Assembly: GCA_900642245.1 (NCBI GenBank) | Contig: CAAAJI010000011.1 | Location: 86,339 to 150,338, forward strand | Length of the DNA stretch: 64,000 bases | Origin: Fragilaria radians | Lineage: Eukaryota; Bacillariophyta; Fragilariophyceae; Fragilariales; Fragilariaceae | Reading direction: 5' to 3' | Shown: one piece after another, positions 19,933-31,580 of the stretch | How the letters are laid out: each line of letters begins with the position of its first letter | How positions within the stretch are numbered: the first letter of the stretch is position 1 | The notes under the pieces: generated by a model | Told to the model about the DNA's origin: nothing | Databases searched by the model: none | What the model saw: the letters and a program-made list of their open reading frames with translations, nothing else | Translations under genes and position numbers: made by a program

Positions 19933-22162
19933 GTTGGGTATGTGCAACAAAATTAAAAATTGATGTTTTTTGGCATGTTTGTCATTAGTCACCCGTTTCT
20001 ATCAGAGGGAATCAAGAACTTATATTCTTGACTATGTTTTGTAAACTGTCTTCACATAATGATTCTACGAACAAGGATTGTTCGTACCAAAACGTTTATC
20101 AAATCATTATTTTATGCTAAACAAACTGAATTGCAGCCTATCCCAACATCGCCTCTATTCTATGTCCGTTGACTTTTGTAATCTCCATTGGGGATTCATC
20201 CTCTCACCCCTGAGTGTGCCAATCACAATTATAGCGAACACAGTAGATTCTTTGTACAAGAATTTTGCTCAAAGTTTCCTCCGGGTTTCAACAGCCTCGT
20301 GCAGAGAATAGAAACATCAACATGACTCCTTATAAAGGAAGAGTTCCATTAGAAATTGTCATTATTCTTTAGTTAAGGACTGCTCCAAAATCACTAGGTA
20401 AGTCCGATCAAAGTCGTACAAAGATAGATTTCAAATTATTTGAAGATGCTTTTGCCAATTTTCATCCTTTTTATTCAATGATTATAGTCCAAGCATCACC
20501 TGGCATATACTGAGTCATTGGCATGCTAAAATATTAATTTAACATGTCTCAGAACAAAATCAATATTATTGAAGTAATCTAAGTTAACTAGTAAGTAATT
20601 CAACCAAGTGACATATCCCCCTAATGCTGTAAAGTACGCTGAAAGTCAATGAATTAGGTTCATTTTAACACCCGATAATTCGTACCCTCTTTCTATCGTG
20701 TTGAATTAAGGCCAATACATTGGGCAAAATGATAAAAACATTGTTAAGACCATGCCATCATTATCCAAACCAGTCTTATATCTCGATTCTTATGATAGGC
20801 CAGTCACCAATGTCATTTCATCCAAAAAATCGAAAGAATAAAAAAGAGGGGAAGAGAATCATGGATATCAAAAGGTGATTTCTACACTGTCTTTGGTGAA
20901 CGTTAAGGTGAAAAAAGCAATATGAACTGTGTGGTGTTTGAAGATGTCACACCCACAGAAAATGTGTTAATCCTCTTTGTGAATCAAGAACTCTCTACTT
21001 GTTAATAAAGTAGAGAATACTGGATTTAAGCTTATACGGGCAAACTAGAGAGGGTGTTCAATACAGCAATCATGAAAAAATTCTAAAAGACAGATGATGA
21101 ATTAAGTATTCATGAATCAAATACACTTTATAAGCATTCTAGATGATTGGGAAGAAGTATTTCACTTATTGCTACTGAAAAGTGAAAGTCTGTCTCGTTA
21201 GAAAACTAGGAAAAGGAACACATTTCATCGGGAGGACCAATACACTGAAAGAAAGTTCATGCCCATTAATAGAATGTCTTTCGATCTTTGAATGTACGTC
21301 AGACATTTTCAAATTTTTCACATGAAAGGGCGTACGGAGATAATGATCTTTTAGTGTCTATATCCAGCTCAAATAAAGAAATCTAGTCAGATGTCACATC
21401 ATCTTATGTCATTCTTGTAAGCGGAAGCTGATTAGTCACCATTAATCAGTAAGATTTCTTAAGCAAGAACAGGATTATGAATTCAATTTTTAAGTGCAGT
21501 GTTACAAGTTGAATGAGAATACATATCTTGTTTCATCCCTCCATGATTTGCCATTGAACTCTCACAATTCAAGAGGGAATTATTACGTGCCATAGAAGTA
21601 AGAAGGTGTAAGAAAATATTCTACTATTCGAATTTTCATTTTGAAGCCTGTCTTAACTACATTTCTTGCACTAATATTCAAAGTTATAGATTATGTAATA
21701 AACTTCGATCCCCATGTTTACGATGAAACTCTTCATTTGCTGTTTTGGGATGCCAATCGAAGGACTATTGCTCCTAGAATGCTCCCTTGAAAGCTTTTTG
21801 AAATGAAGTAAAGAGTAAGTTTGAAAATAAAATGTTGGAATAGGCAGATTACATTAAAACACTTTAGTTCAAAGAGTGAAAAAATACCCTTTCTTTCCCT
21901 AAAGTTTCTGCAAAGCATTTGCACTAAACTAATTCTGGAAGAGCTCTCTCTTTCCCCCTTCATGTTCAAGAAATTAGTCAGTATTTGTTCAATGCTATTC
22001 TTTCATCCAAATGAGAATCATTTCCAGTGCAAAAATAATATTGGAATAATAAAAGATCACAATGAATTGTTGATGGGGAAAAGTAATAATTTGATAGTCC
22101 TTATGCTGCACTTTCAACCAACATTATGATCGTGTGCTTATGATGTTCACATTTCCATATGA
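19933..22162. other. Intergenic, no gene seen
   Basis: About 2.2 kb, strongly AT-rich. The open frames at 20078-20311 and 21733-22129 are low-complexity and overlap on both strands. No RNA gene or repeat is recognised. Confidence 0.5.
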
Positions 22163-22384
22163 AGCCATAAGGACACAGTGCTTGAATTTGGGAATGGCAT
22201 AAAACGAGACGAGTTTTTACAACCTATGAAATTCGAAATATTGAAGACTTTTGAAATATATTGTGATGAGACGATTGTAGCCGTAAAGATTGAAGCCTTA
22301 GTGCGTCAACGTGGCTTAAAGAACTATCGAGCTGTTGAAAAAAGGATACGGGCGCTGATTACCCAATGCGTCATGATTGACTAA
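22163..22384 (+). CDS. Possible 3' exon of an unknown gene
   Basis: A frame opens after a stop at 22160 and ends at 22384. Its composition is more gene-like than its flanks: it reads as a charged helical peptide of about 70 residues with EALVRQRGLKNYRAVEKR and ends QCVMID. An acceptor-like AG precedes it (ATATGAAG), but I could not find a matching upstream exon. Its stop lies only 16 bp from the stop of the RING gene on the other strand, as in compact convergent gene pairs. No family recognised. Confidence 0.3.
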   Translation, partial: SHKDTVLEFGNGIKRDEFLQPMKFEILKTFEIYCDETIVAVKIEALVRQRGLKNYRAVEKRIRALITQCVMID

Positions 22385-22400
22385 ATATATAATCGATGCA

Positions 22401-23044
22401 TTAAATTTCATGGATCTCTTGGGCTTTTAATTCTGATTGACTTTGATGTAGCAAACGATCAAACTCTTCTTGATCCCACATATTGGCACGACAGTTTGGA
22501 CAATTGCTGTGGTCAACTTTGACCCAATTCAAAATGCAATGTCGATGAAAAAAATGCTCACATCTTCCCTTTAGGATCTGCGCTTTTGCATCTAGGAATC
22601 AAAGTAGCATGAGAAGAAATAGTCATTTTCTCAACAAAAATAAAAATCCACCCTCTGAATTCGCCAAAATCACACGCAACAATTGGGGATAGATGCTTAT
22701 AATCAAATTGGAAACTTACCAAAATCTTCGAGACAAATGGAACATGCCACAGCACTTAAATTGATGGATCCGCTTTCATCCACTTCGTATTGCTTTGATT
22801 CCAGGTCGTAGAATATAATGACGGAATCTTCATTTCTAGGCGGTATAGGAAATATCTTCTCGATTACTCGCATCCGGTGATCAGGCATTACCTGAGTCGG
22901 CTCCAGCGTGACGGGAGTAACTTGTAGACCTGAATGAAAGCCTTCAGACCATCCATTTCGAAAATTGCAGTATCCCCAGAGAAGAAACAATCCTCCCAAA
23001 GGCAATAGAGTCGCTAGTAACGCTATCGATTCGTCGCTTGGCAT
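22401..23044 (-). CDS. Membrane-anchored RING-H2 finger protein (probable E3 ubiquitin ligase)
   Basis: Two exons, 23044-22720 and 22591-22401, joined across a 128-bp intron (GTAAGT donor, CCTAG acceptor, phase 1), give 171 residues. The first frame alone stops inside the RING. Residues 7-26 are a hydrophobic membrane segment, so the RING probably faces the cytosol. The RING-H2 set is complete after splicing: C101-X2-C104-X14-C119-X1-H121-X2-H124-X2-C127-X11-C139-X2-C142. The Pro after the seventh ligand (CPNC) and a Trp (W130) fit E2 binding. The C-terminus is a short acidic/Gln helix. Such proteins ubiquitinate membrane or secretory-pathway substrates, but the substrate cannot be read from sequence. 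The first ATG in the frame after the preceding stop fits the membrane anchor. Confidence 0.8.
22592..22719 (-). other. Intron within the RING domain gene (inferred)
   Basis: GTAAGT donor after EDF-G and a CCTAG acceptor, 128 bp, phase 1. It separates the first two zinc ligands from the other six. Confidence 0.8.
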
Positions 23045-23580
23045 TCTAAATGTAATGTTTGACTTTGAATGGAAGCAGATGTGTTGAATCGCATTATTCA
23101 AATGCGCACTGGGAAACTTTTGCGGAATTCGTGGAAGCCATGCCTTTTTGAATGTTCGTACATCACTTGTTAATGATTAGCATATGAAATTCACGGTTTT
23201 CGTTATAGTGAAGTGCAAACTAGATACCAAATTTGAAAAAAACGTAACTTTAAACTTTGACTATCTTGTAACGTGATGTCATTGCCCTTTGGTAATGGGA
23301 ATGGTTGCAAGTATATTACTGAAACCACATGTATATCCATGATTGGGGCAATAAGGATTAAGTGAAAGTGTAACCAAAAATACAAGCCGTAGCTGCGGTA
23401 TCTTCCAGCCTTATGTGTTGGGTACAGTGGCAGTCTCATATTAGAAAAATATTACAACTTGAAGTCTAAATCACAATTCAAGTAACAGGTTAGAAAAATC
23501 AAGCTACCGGTAGTAGAAAAGAGTGCCAGTCAATGTTTCTGCTTACCGTTTTAAAATTGTAAATTAGGATTCAAAGACCC
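23045..23580. other. Intergenic, no gene seen
   Basis: AT-rich with no supported open frame. The part near 23045 holds the promoter of the RING gene. Confidence 0.45.
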
Positions 23581-24180
23581 TTCTTCAAATCAACATGTGA
23601 GATGTGAGCGCAGTTATCATATTCCACAAAATCTTGCGGCACTGAAACTTATGTTTTACACAACCCCCCTCAGAAAAAGATAAATGCCTCCCTGGCTTTC
23701 TCCCTCCTATTCCCGCAAAACATTCCTCCCACAAATTGAAAAGATTTTGTGATAATGGAGAGAGGAATGTTCTGGCAGAGATGTAGTTCCTCACTGCAGG
23801 GTAGTGCTCAGCATTTCCACCCTCTGCATTGCTTGGACTATTCCCCACATGGTTAGACACTTGCCATTTGATGTTGATTGTAATCTCCCATATTTGTTAT
23901 TGTGCTGGTGCCCAAGCTACCATACGTTTGTAAGTTGTGTCATTGTCATGCTACTCTCCTATATCTAATTCCTGGTGTCCATACTCTCCCTCTTAAATGA
24001 ATTTGCAGCCAACTGAATTGCCAACATCTGATTTTTAATGCATTGGTTTTGAATTTTTCATGTTGGTATTCCCTGCTCCTCCTCACTTGGCATAACATCA
24101 AAATAAACTGCCCGCTCATTGCTTGTAACAACACTGGTACCCACACAATCAGATTTTATTCATCTCCTCTTTCCCCCATT
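23581..24180 (-). mobile_element. Crypton-like remnant with a GCR1_C-type DNA-binding segment
   Basis: The minus-strand frame at 23860-23585 contains LSPLSQNLFNLWEECFAGIGGRKPGRHLSF followed by VKHKFQCRKILWNMI (split here only for description). The pattern L-LW-E---GI-GRKPA---F...VK-K-CRRK--WD-I is what I know from the GCR1_C domain at the end of Crypton-type and related transposon proteins. A second broken frame upstream (24146-23946) is in a different phase and has stops. No tyrosine-recombinase core is visible. Decayed fragment; the family assignment is tentative. Confidence 0.4.
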
Positions 24181-25422
24181 TTTGTAAGCTGCTGAATAAC
24201 AGTTTAATCCTCCTGATGTATCCAGCTAGGTTTCAAAAATTATCAGCAGAGAGTGAAACAAGTAGCCAAAAAATGGCCTTACCAAATACAAATAATTTTT
24301 GACATATATGCATATATGGCACAACATTTGTAAATATAAACATTTTTCGCACTTTCCTTACAATTACCTTCGCTCTCATGAATCAAACAAAAGTGAAAAA
24401 CGAAAGAGCCTCCTTGTAAAATTGGAGGGTGTTTGATCTTGGAAGTTGTGGGTCTGCGTAAAGAGCTACATCAGGGATTCCAAAACAACACAATTTCATC
24501 CATGAAGTAACGTCATCAGGTATAGTCCAATGATGCCCTTCGTGTGAGTGTACCTTAATGCAATACCAAGTAAAAATGGATTCTACCTGACTTTAGAAAA
24601 TCAACTTCTCATCTAACCATCATCATCTTTGGATTGTTAATATTCATCAAATTATGGAAGGCATTGCTGTTGAATCTTCCTTAAGTTTAAAAATAATCTA
24701 CTGCCACATCAAATTGTATACAGGTGCTCAAAGACTATTCAGAATTGAGTTCTTACAAGGGTATCTCAAGCCCAGCCTCTGCCAATTCAATTTTACAAAT
24801 CTCACCTGATTTCATGAATGTCATTTCCCAGCTTATTGAATGTAGAATGTCAAGAGACAGATCTTGATACATTATTGAAAGTAGAAATTATCGCTCCAAC
24901 TGCCGTCTAAGCTAGAAATGAGCATTGTGACTTACGTGAATGCCTCAGTGTCAAAGTTTTTCAGTAAGAAAGGATGGAGTTGTGCTTGCATTTTAAAAAT
25001 GGAATATTGAGAAAGAAAACTTCAATATGCCTAATTGTAAAGAACGGGTTTCTAACCCTAAAAGGAATATTTCAGTTCATTGGTGTATTTACCCCTTAAC
25101 CAACATCTGGTTCAAAACCGTGAACCTATGTCTACTCTAACTAGTCTCACGTCAAAAAGTTACATTTTTTAAATAGTTGAATCATCACCAATTGGAAATA
25201 AAACGCATTCCATTGATGATACTTTTGATCATTTTCCAATTCAGTGTTTTCCAATATTGAATGATTGCATCTCTCAACATCGGTTTTGGGAACGTTTGAC
25301 AAGCCCAAAAATCACAGAAACATTTGAAGCATTTCCTCTCACACTAACTCATTAAGTTTCAACTATCTTTCTAATCAAACTTTTGGAAGGAAAGAAAGCA
25401 CTTTTTCATTTCGAACAGAAAT
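24181..25422. other. Intergenic, no gene seen
   Basis: AT-rich, no supported open frame. It may be partly derived from the neighbouring transposon remnant. Confidence 0.4.
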
Positions 25423-26016
25423 TCAAGGATTTGGATTTCCTTTTCCAAGTCTGTCAGCAATCGGAATATAAGAATCTCCATCTTTTGGATCTGGCAAGCG
25501 GCTAGTGATTACGTAGTCAAGAGTTTGAACAACTTGCATTGCGTCTTCACAAACCACATTTGCACAAGCATTTATTTCTTTTAGCATATGGGATAAACTA
25601 GGTGGGTGGAGTACAATTAATGACTTTCCTTTGGCAGCTGCATAACCAGCATCAAATGCTGCGTTCCACTGCCTGTATTTTTCCCCAAATCTAACAACAA
25701 CAATGTCTGAATCTTCAAGTAGAGTTTGGTTTCGAATACTATTCATTCTCGCCCCTATTGCGTCCCAATTTTTACGCTCTTCTTCCATGCCAAGAATTAC
25801 AGCACCACCGTCGTCAGAATTTTCGTGACTTAAGTTTGGCGACATCAGTACAACCGGTAGATTTTTCTCTTGAATTCCTGTTGCGATTCTTTCTCGCCAG
25901 TCGGAATGGATCTCCCCTGAGAGGTAGACCTTCCAAATTTTCTCTGCAGGAACTGAAAAGGACTTTTGTGCAACATATGAAGCGCATCTCTTAACACTAA
26001 GTTGAAATGTAGGCAT
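25423..26016 (-). CDS. YtoQ family protein
   Basis: Single exon, 197 residues, ATG at 26016. After about 27 residues that may be a weak targeting extension comes the conserved core: VYLSGEIHSDWRERI (about 29-43), then VVLMSPNLSHENSDDGGAVILG, ARMNSIRN, DIVVVRFGEKYRQWNAAFDAGYAAA and LIVLHPPSLSHMLKEINA. These are the hallmarks of the YtoQ family, small proteins with a nucleoside 2-deoxyribosyltransferase-like fold found in bacteria and algae. Activity is uncharacterised as far as I know, so no reaction is assigned. The N-terminus MPTFQLSVKRCASYVAQKSFSV could be a mitochondrial presequence (Lys/Arg and hydroxylated, no acids), which would suit a bacterial origin. Confidence 0.82.
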   Translation of the reverse strand: MPTFQLSVKRCASYVAQKSFSVPAEKIWKVYLSGEIHSDWRERIATGIQEKNLPVVLMSPNLSHENSDDGGAVILGMEEERKNWDAIGARMNSIRNQTLLEDSDIVVVRFGEKYRQWNAAFDAGYAAAKGKSLIVLHPPSLSHMLKEINACANVVCEDAMQVVQTLDYVITSRLPDPKDGDSYIPIADRLGKGNPNP

Positions 26017-29000
26017 TGAGGTTTAAGTATTAGGCTTTGAGGCGATCAGACCAAAACCTGATATCAGTAATGGGGATGCTAAAACGAAAGTAATGGATAC
26101 GTCAGTATCTCACAAACGACAAGTACTAAAAAACGGTACAATTGAGGCAAGTAAAATATTCTACGAGAAAAAATTCAATAAATGGTTGGGGAAATAGATG
26201 TTGCTGCATACGACAGTGGGATTCTAATATTATATAGAGTGGTGTTGCAGATTGGCGGCGTGTGGGCACTGTCAACTGAAAATAGATTTAAATCGGAAGG
26301 CAAAACTATTAAAATGGAAACCGCATTTTTCCAAAAACTATCTGGAGGATTGTATTTTGTGCTACCTTTGATGAGTGTCTTAAGGCAGAGTATGACTTGT
26401 ACAGACTTCAAGACAATTCTACGTATCATTTTTGAAAGAAAATTTTGTGAATTTACCTTTATCCCAGTGGTTCCTTTTTCTGTCTGTTGTTGGCTATCTA
26501 TATTGATTTATTATTGTTAAAGTCTAGGTTTAAGGAAGTCATGAAAGGGTTTCAAGAACCACAGTTTTGACCTGAAGATTGAAGAAAACCTTACAGGTAG
26601 AAAAGGGTATTGTATGGAGTGTGCAGCCATATGTTTGGAATTAAAGTTAGCGAATAAAGTGCAAAGTTGATATCGTTGCGAAACTTCTCAGACTAGTGAG
26701 AGAGGCAATACTGCTTGAAAAATTATAGCAAAATATAGATAGGTCTGGCTTTGGGATATTCCTTTACTTCATAGAGTATTCACAATGTAGTTCATGAAAA
26801 AGAATGGACATGAATGATTTGAATCACAGCTTTTACGGAATAAACACCTTTTCTTGAAGGCAATATCCAACTGAGGATATGAAAATTGGGATTTGGCTTT
26901 TATAGTCACAAAGATTGGGATAATGATGTTGAACAACGGATTTGGGTTCTAGTTTTTAGCAAAAGCCTGTAGGATGTGTTGATATGTTGTAGATTTAAGG
27001 GTCCAAGTTCTAGAGATAGGTTAAAACTTTCATTCAGGCTTGATAAGAAGGATTAGACATGGCTGCTTTACAGAAATCAAGACACGATTGAATAAATGTC
27101 TGTGAATTAAAGTAGTATTCATAAACTGCTGGTGTTGAAAGAAACAGCTGAATGAACAGCCAATAATGAGGATCGGAATAGATTCCAGAATATGTAAAAT
27201 ATTCGCAATCGCTAGATCTGTTTTTAAGCTTTTATCTTTACAGATGAAACCAAGAATCATCCGAAAATTTTGCATTCCTGTGATAATATGAGACATCTCT
27301 TTACGCTACATTACAATATCTTTTTCGCATCCTGCTGGAGTTTGTATGAAGGTATATTTTGAGCAGAAACTAGCATAATTTTCAGTTGACTTCAGTTAAT
27401 TAGCATGTTATAGTAGCTGAATATGTCAAAATCTCGTATCTTACTATTTTATCTATAGTTTCCGTAGCAAATTCGCTAGCTAGAGGTAAATAAATTGAAC
27501 ACCATGCTTCATTGTCATTGAAAACACTTTTAAATCAATTTGCTTCAGTTTCTAGGGGTCTTGACTCATGCCTACTGTCTATAGAGAACTCTAAAAATAA
27601 AACAACATACCTTTAGAAAATCGGGGGGAATTACTCTATAAATATATGAAGCCAGTAATGAAATCATATATCTTGTGTAGAGCTATATGGATATTTACCC
27701 CAAACTCAGTAAGCTTTAGTTTCCTTGTGAAAGCATGGTGAGCTGCATGTTGGGATAACAATCGGGGTTTTCGGAACCTGGGCAACGTATGAGTCCTTTA
27801 GTGCATGATCAGAGGCTCGCGGAACTTTTCTTTGAACTATTTGGCCGTAAGGAAGATAAGTGTATAGTTAGAAAATGACTTAAGCGATTTAAGTGTAAAG
27901 TCAAACATAACTCTGTAATTTTTGGTGAGTTGTCATTTGGACAAAAGGAAGTCAAGCAGCTTACATTATAATTCAAAGTAACCTTTGTTGGACAACCAAA
28001 GGAACCGGACTTCACTCCCTCCAGAATCTTTGTAAGGTAGACCGCCATGTGTTACTCTCACCACGGGGCTCATCCAAGTGACATATAAACTTTGCAATGA
28101 GGTTTAGACCCAGAGATAATCCTGTCTGTGCCAGGGTTTCACCTTCAGCAGCCTTTCAACTGTCTTTAAAACGATGCGATACTTACTCATTTTAAGTTCG
28201 ATTGAAAATCACACTTCAAGCTTCACAAGTTACAACTGCTCTACCAATCTTCAAGTTCAATCGGCAACAGAACTTCAGATATCACAGATTGTAGATGTAT
28301 TCTAAAATCTTCAAGTGCAATTAGCAATGTTACAATAAATCCACTTTCTATTGGCTTAATTATAGGCTTAGAACTTTAATAGGGTAAAAATATTATCTTC
28401 TTAATTTATGCGTGAAGGTGTCTCAGTCATAATTCAATGTGTAAATGCATTTCTTGTTAACTAGAGCTTTAGAAGTCGAAAGAATGTAATTGTAACGGTG
28501 AGCATCTAGGAAATCTTGCAAAAAAATTGGTGATGCAGATTTGACGTCGAAATTATGGGAAAGCGTTTCAATTGGAACAATTCCAAACTAAATATGTGGA
28601 TTTGATAAATTAAATGAAAAAAAGCCATCCAATGCTAGAAGATATTGAAAACGAAGAGAGGAATTGATGGTAGACTTAAAGAAAATGATTTTTGTCTTCA
28701 GTTTCCAGAAGCTGAGATTGTAGATTTAAGTGCAGATTGGGAGAATCAAGACAATGAGAAGCATTCCGGTGCAACGGATGAAGGTGATGCTATGGCAGCA
28801 ATGGCTGCTTAAGATGCCAGTGCCAAAAAGTTGCCTTGGGAAATATTTCTCATGATTCAACACTCAACGACATAATAATGGAATTGCTGTTTGTACACTC
28901 ATTTTGTACGGGTAATCATGAAAAAATACGGTGAGCAAAGAAGCATGAGATCAGTGATAGATTTCATGGGCTGTAAAATATTCGTGATTGTCGAATCTGA

Positions 29001-30153
29001 TCATCGAAATAGTACATACTGCTTGCCAGAACTATTATCTTTGCAGATGAGCTGGTGAGATCTGTTGATGCCTCATAAACTATCCTTTTGTCACCCAATG
29101 GTAATTCGGGCTACCCTCTATGCATTTAACAGAGAATTTGCAGGATTTGACAAGCTTAGACTTTAGATTGTAGTCTCATAGTTGTATCCAAGAATATCTT
29201 CCTAAAGCAAGTAGTATATTAAAATTTAATTACCTCTCTAGATAGCAATGAGGAATGAACAGGAAATGAGTTAATTGTTTGTCCTTATGTTGAGTGCAGG
29301 ATAGACACAGTGTAAATTAGATATCTAATTTAGAATATTCTTGTGTAGTCTTAGAACTTCTCTTGAAAAGACGTTTGTCCTTCTCTTGAAGAATTGTTCA
29401 ATCTTGTGCCTGCACCTTTGTTTGGGGAGCAACTGTTCAACTCTCAATAATGAAAAGCTGGGAGTGGAACTTCTACTTCCAAGATATTGAAGAGCTGGGT
29501 TTGTAATTTGATCTAGTTTAGGTCATGGCAATTACCATCTTGATAAACCATTTACGACAAAGTATTTAGTCATCAGTAAATTTGTCTTCAATTATTGTTT
29601 ACTTGTAGTAACAATAATAGACATCTCCAGTATCGGTACACAAATGCATCTCTTAGTCTATTACTTAATATTAGACTGGATATTGCGCATAACCCATAGA
29701 TTTAGTTATTATCTTCTTGATTCATACGTCAAGGTATGTCATCTTGAGCATAAACAAGTGCGTTTATCCCACTGCTGTTGTTCTTAACAATAACTTAAGT
29801 ATTGTCCAATCTCTCGCGCAAGACCAGAGATCTGAGTATGTAACAACAAAACATACTTAACTTGCATTGGCAAGATCATTATCGCTTGTCGGAGTCAACA
29901 ATTGAATCAAATACTTGTTGTTTGTGCTGTCCTGTTCTTAAGGCAAATTGTATTAGCCTACAGATTGTTTTGTTGATTATACAATGCAGGAAAACATTGT
30001 GCCTTTTTCCTTTTATTTTTGAAAAATGGGCAATACATTCCACTGTACTAAAAATTTCCACGTGTTTCCATTTCGTTGAGGTCCTCTGGTAAGTGGTTTT
30101 AAATTTCGTCCAAAGATCTGAAAATTCATCTTCCAATCAATCTGGAAAAGAAA
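26017..30153. other. Long intergenic region, mostly unexplained
   Basis: About 4.1 kb with no supported gene. The frame at 26182-26520 (plus) starts with ATG but overlaps an antisense frame and has no domain. At 28700-28812 a short acidic stretch (plus) reads gene-like and stops, perhaps a decayed transposon piece. LTR-like repeat copies lie at about 28330-28450 and 29600-29750. The right end carries the promoter of the isopropylmalate dehydrogenase gene. Confidence 0.4.
29600..29750 (+). repeat. LTR-like dispersed repeat, copy 1
   Basis: Shares the string CTCCAGTATCGGTACACA and the following ATCTCTTAG, TTAGACTG and ATTATCTTC elements with copies near 37120 and 38190 (inverted) and, more weakly, 36885. 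A further decayed copy may lie at 28330-28450. Probably a solo LTR or an LTR fragment. Confidence 0.6.
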
Positions 30154-31539
30154 ATGAAAATCAGACCAGGTGTCGTCACTCTCTTGATCACAAGTTTCTC
30201 ATGGCTTGATGCCTTCGTAATACAACCAAACAATGCTCTTCAACGTAATTCTCTGATTCAAAGTATGGCAGTGTCCAAAAAGGACTCGTATTCTATTACA
30301 TTGTTACCAGGTGATGGCATAGGACCAGAAATTACTGAGGCAACTAAGCTTGTTCTTGAAGCCCTTTGCAAAAGAAAGGGCTTCAATCTCGAACTAAAGG
30401 AAGCTTTGATTGGAGGAGCTGCAATCGATGCAGAGAATGATCCTTTTCCTGAATCTACTCTGCAGCAGTGTCTTGCTAGCGATTCCGTACTCCTCGCATG
30501 TATTGGAGGCTACAAGGTCAGTCAATTTATCTGGGATTTCATTGCTTTTTAAATCCTTTATTCTCAATAGTTTCAAATTAGTGGGATAAAAATCCCAGGG
30601 AGCTCAGACCGGAAACAGGTTTGCTAAAAATGAGAAAAGAAATGGGACTTTTTGCAAACCTTCGTCCCGCTAAAGTGATCCCTCAGCTCTTGGATGCTTC
30701 AACCCTAAAGAAGGAAGTTGTTGAAGGAGTTGATGTCATGGTCGTACGGGAGCTCACCGGGGATGTTTATTTTGGCACTCCAAAAGGAATTGACACTATT
30801 GATGGAGAGAGAGTTGGTTACAATAACATGATTTACCGAGAATCAGAGATCGACCGTATCGCGCGAGTTGCCGGTAAGTATGAAGTAATACAAGCATAAT
30901 TTTGTGATCTGGAAAGATATAAATGTTACTCACACAGAATTTTGACCGAAAGGGGATGTTGCGAGTAAACGAACAGGAAAGCTTTGTAGTGTAGATAAGG
31001 CAAATGTCTTGGACGTCTCCCAGCTTTGGAGGGATGTAGTGACCACTGTGATTACGAAAGATTTTCCTGATGTGGAACTGAGCCACATGTATGTTGATAA
31101 TGCAGCAATGCAGCTAATACGTTGGCCAAAGCAATTCGATACTATTGTTTGCGGTAATATATTCGGAGATATTTTGAGTGACGAGGCGTCTATGTTAGTT
31201 GGATCCCTTGGAATGCTACCTTCGGCAAGTATTGGAAGCTCTGGACCGGGGGTATTTGAGCCATGCCATGGATCAGCTCCGGATATTGCAGGTCAGGATA
31301 AGGCAAATCCTTTGGCTATGATTCTATCAGCAGCAATGATGCTCAACTACGACTTGGATCGCGCTGAGGAGGGACTCCTCCTGGAAAGAGCCGTAGAAGC
31401 AGCACTTGACTCTAATGTAAGAACAGCTGACATAAAGCAGGAAAACGATGGATGCAAACTTGTCGGTTGCAATGAAATGGGCCAGATAGTTGCTCAAATC
31501 GTGTCAACGATCGAAATTCCTGCAGCGGTTACCGTATAG
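30154..31539 (+). CDS. 3-isopropylmalate dehydrogenase, plastid (leucine synthesis)
   Basis: Oxidatively decarboxylates 3-isopropylmalate to the leucine precursor 2-oxoisocaproate using NAD and a divalent metal. Three exons, 30154-30516, 30582-30873 and 30953-31539, give 413 residues; introns are 65 and 79 bp. The first 38 residues are a presequence: hydrophobic signal-like core ending in LDAF, matching the diatom plastid Phe motif. The enzyme begins ITLLPGDGIGPEI (48-60). Other hallmarks: GGYKWD across junction 1, LRPETGLLKMRKEMGLFANLRP, VVRELTGDVYFG, KLCSVDKANVLD, NIFGDILSDEASML, and EPCHGSAPDIAGQ. The second acceptor is unusual: in-frame joining needs GAAAG ending at 30952, not the better-looking CACAG at 30937. 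It ends 41 bp from the stop of the convergent large gene. LeuB is the bacterial name; IPMDH or IMD in plants and algae. Confidence 0.92.
30517..30581 (+). other. Intron 1 of isopropylmalate dehydrogenase (inferred)
   Basis: GTCAGT donor and AATTAG acceptor, 65 bp, phase 0; it restores GGYK-WDKNP, a highly conserved junction. Confidence 0.85.
30874..30952 (+). other. Intron 2 of isopropylmalate dehydrogenase (inferred)
   Basis: GTAAGT donor, phase 1. Only the acceptor GAAAG (AG at 30951-30952) keeps the frame and the family spacing RIARVAGDVASKR; the upstream CACACAG would shift the frame. Confidence 0.75.
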
Positions 31540-31580
31540 TTTATAAAGACTGCGATATTCGTTCTCTATTTTAGCTTTAA

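Noticed and set aside
26182..26520. ATG-initiated frame of 112 residues on the plus strand
   Set aside because: No domain, overlapped by a minus frame, hydrophobic content typical of T-rich DNA, and no splice partners.
28070..28140. CAATGAGGTTTA and a nearby GATAAT resemble part of U4 snRNA
   Set aside because: The 5' U4 sequence (AGCTTTGCGCAGTGGCAGTATCG-like) is absent and the rest does not fit the U4 stem pattern; ten matching bases are not enough.
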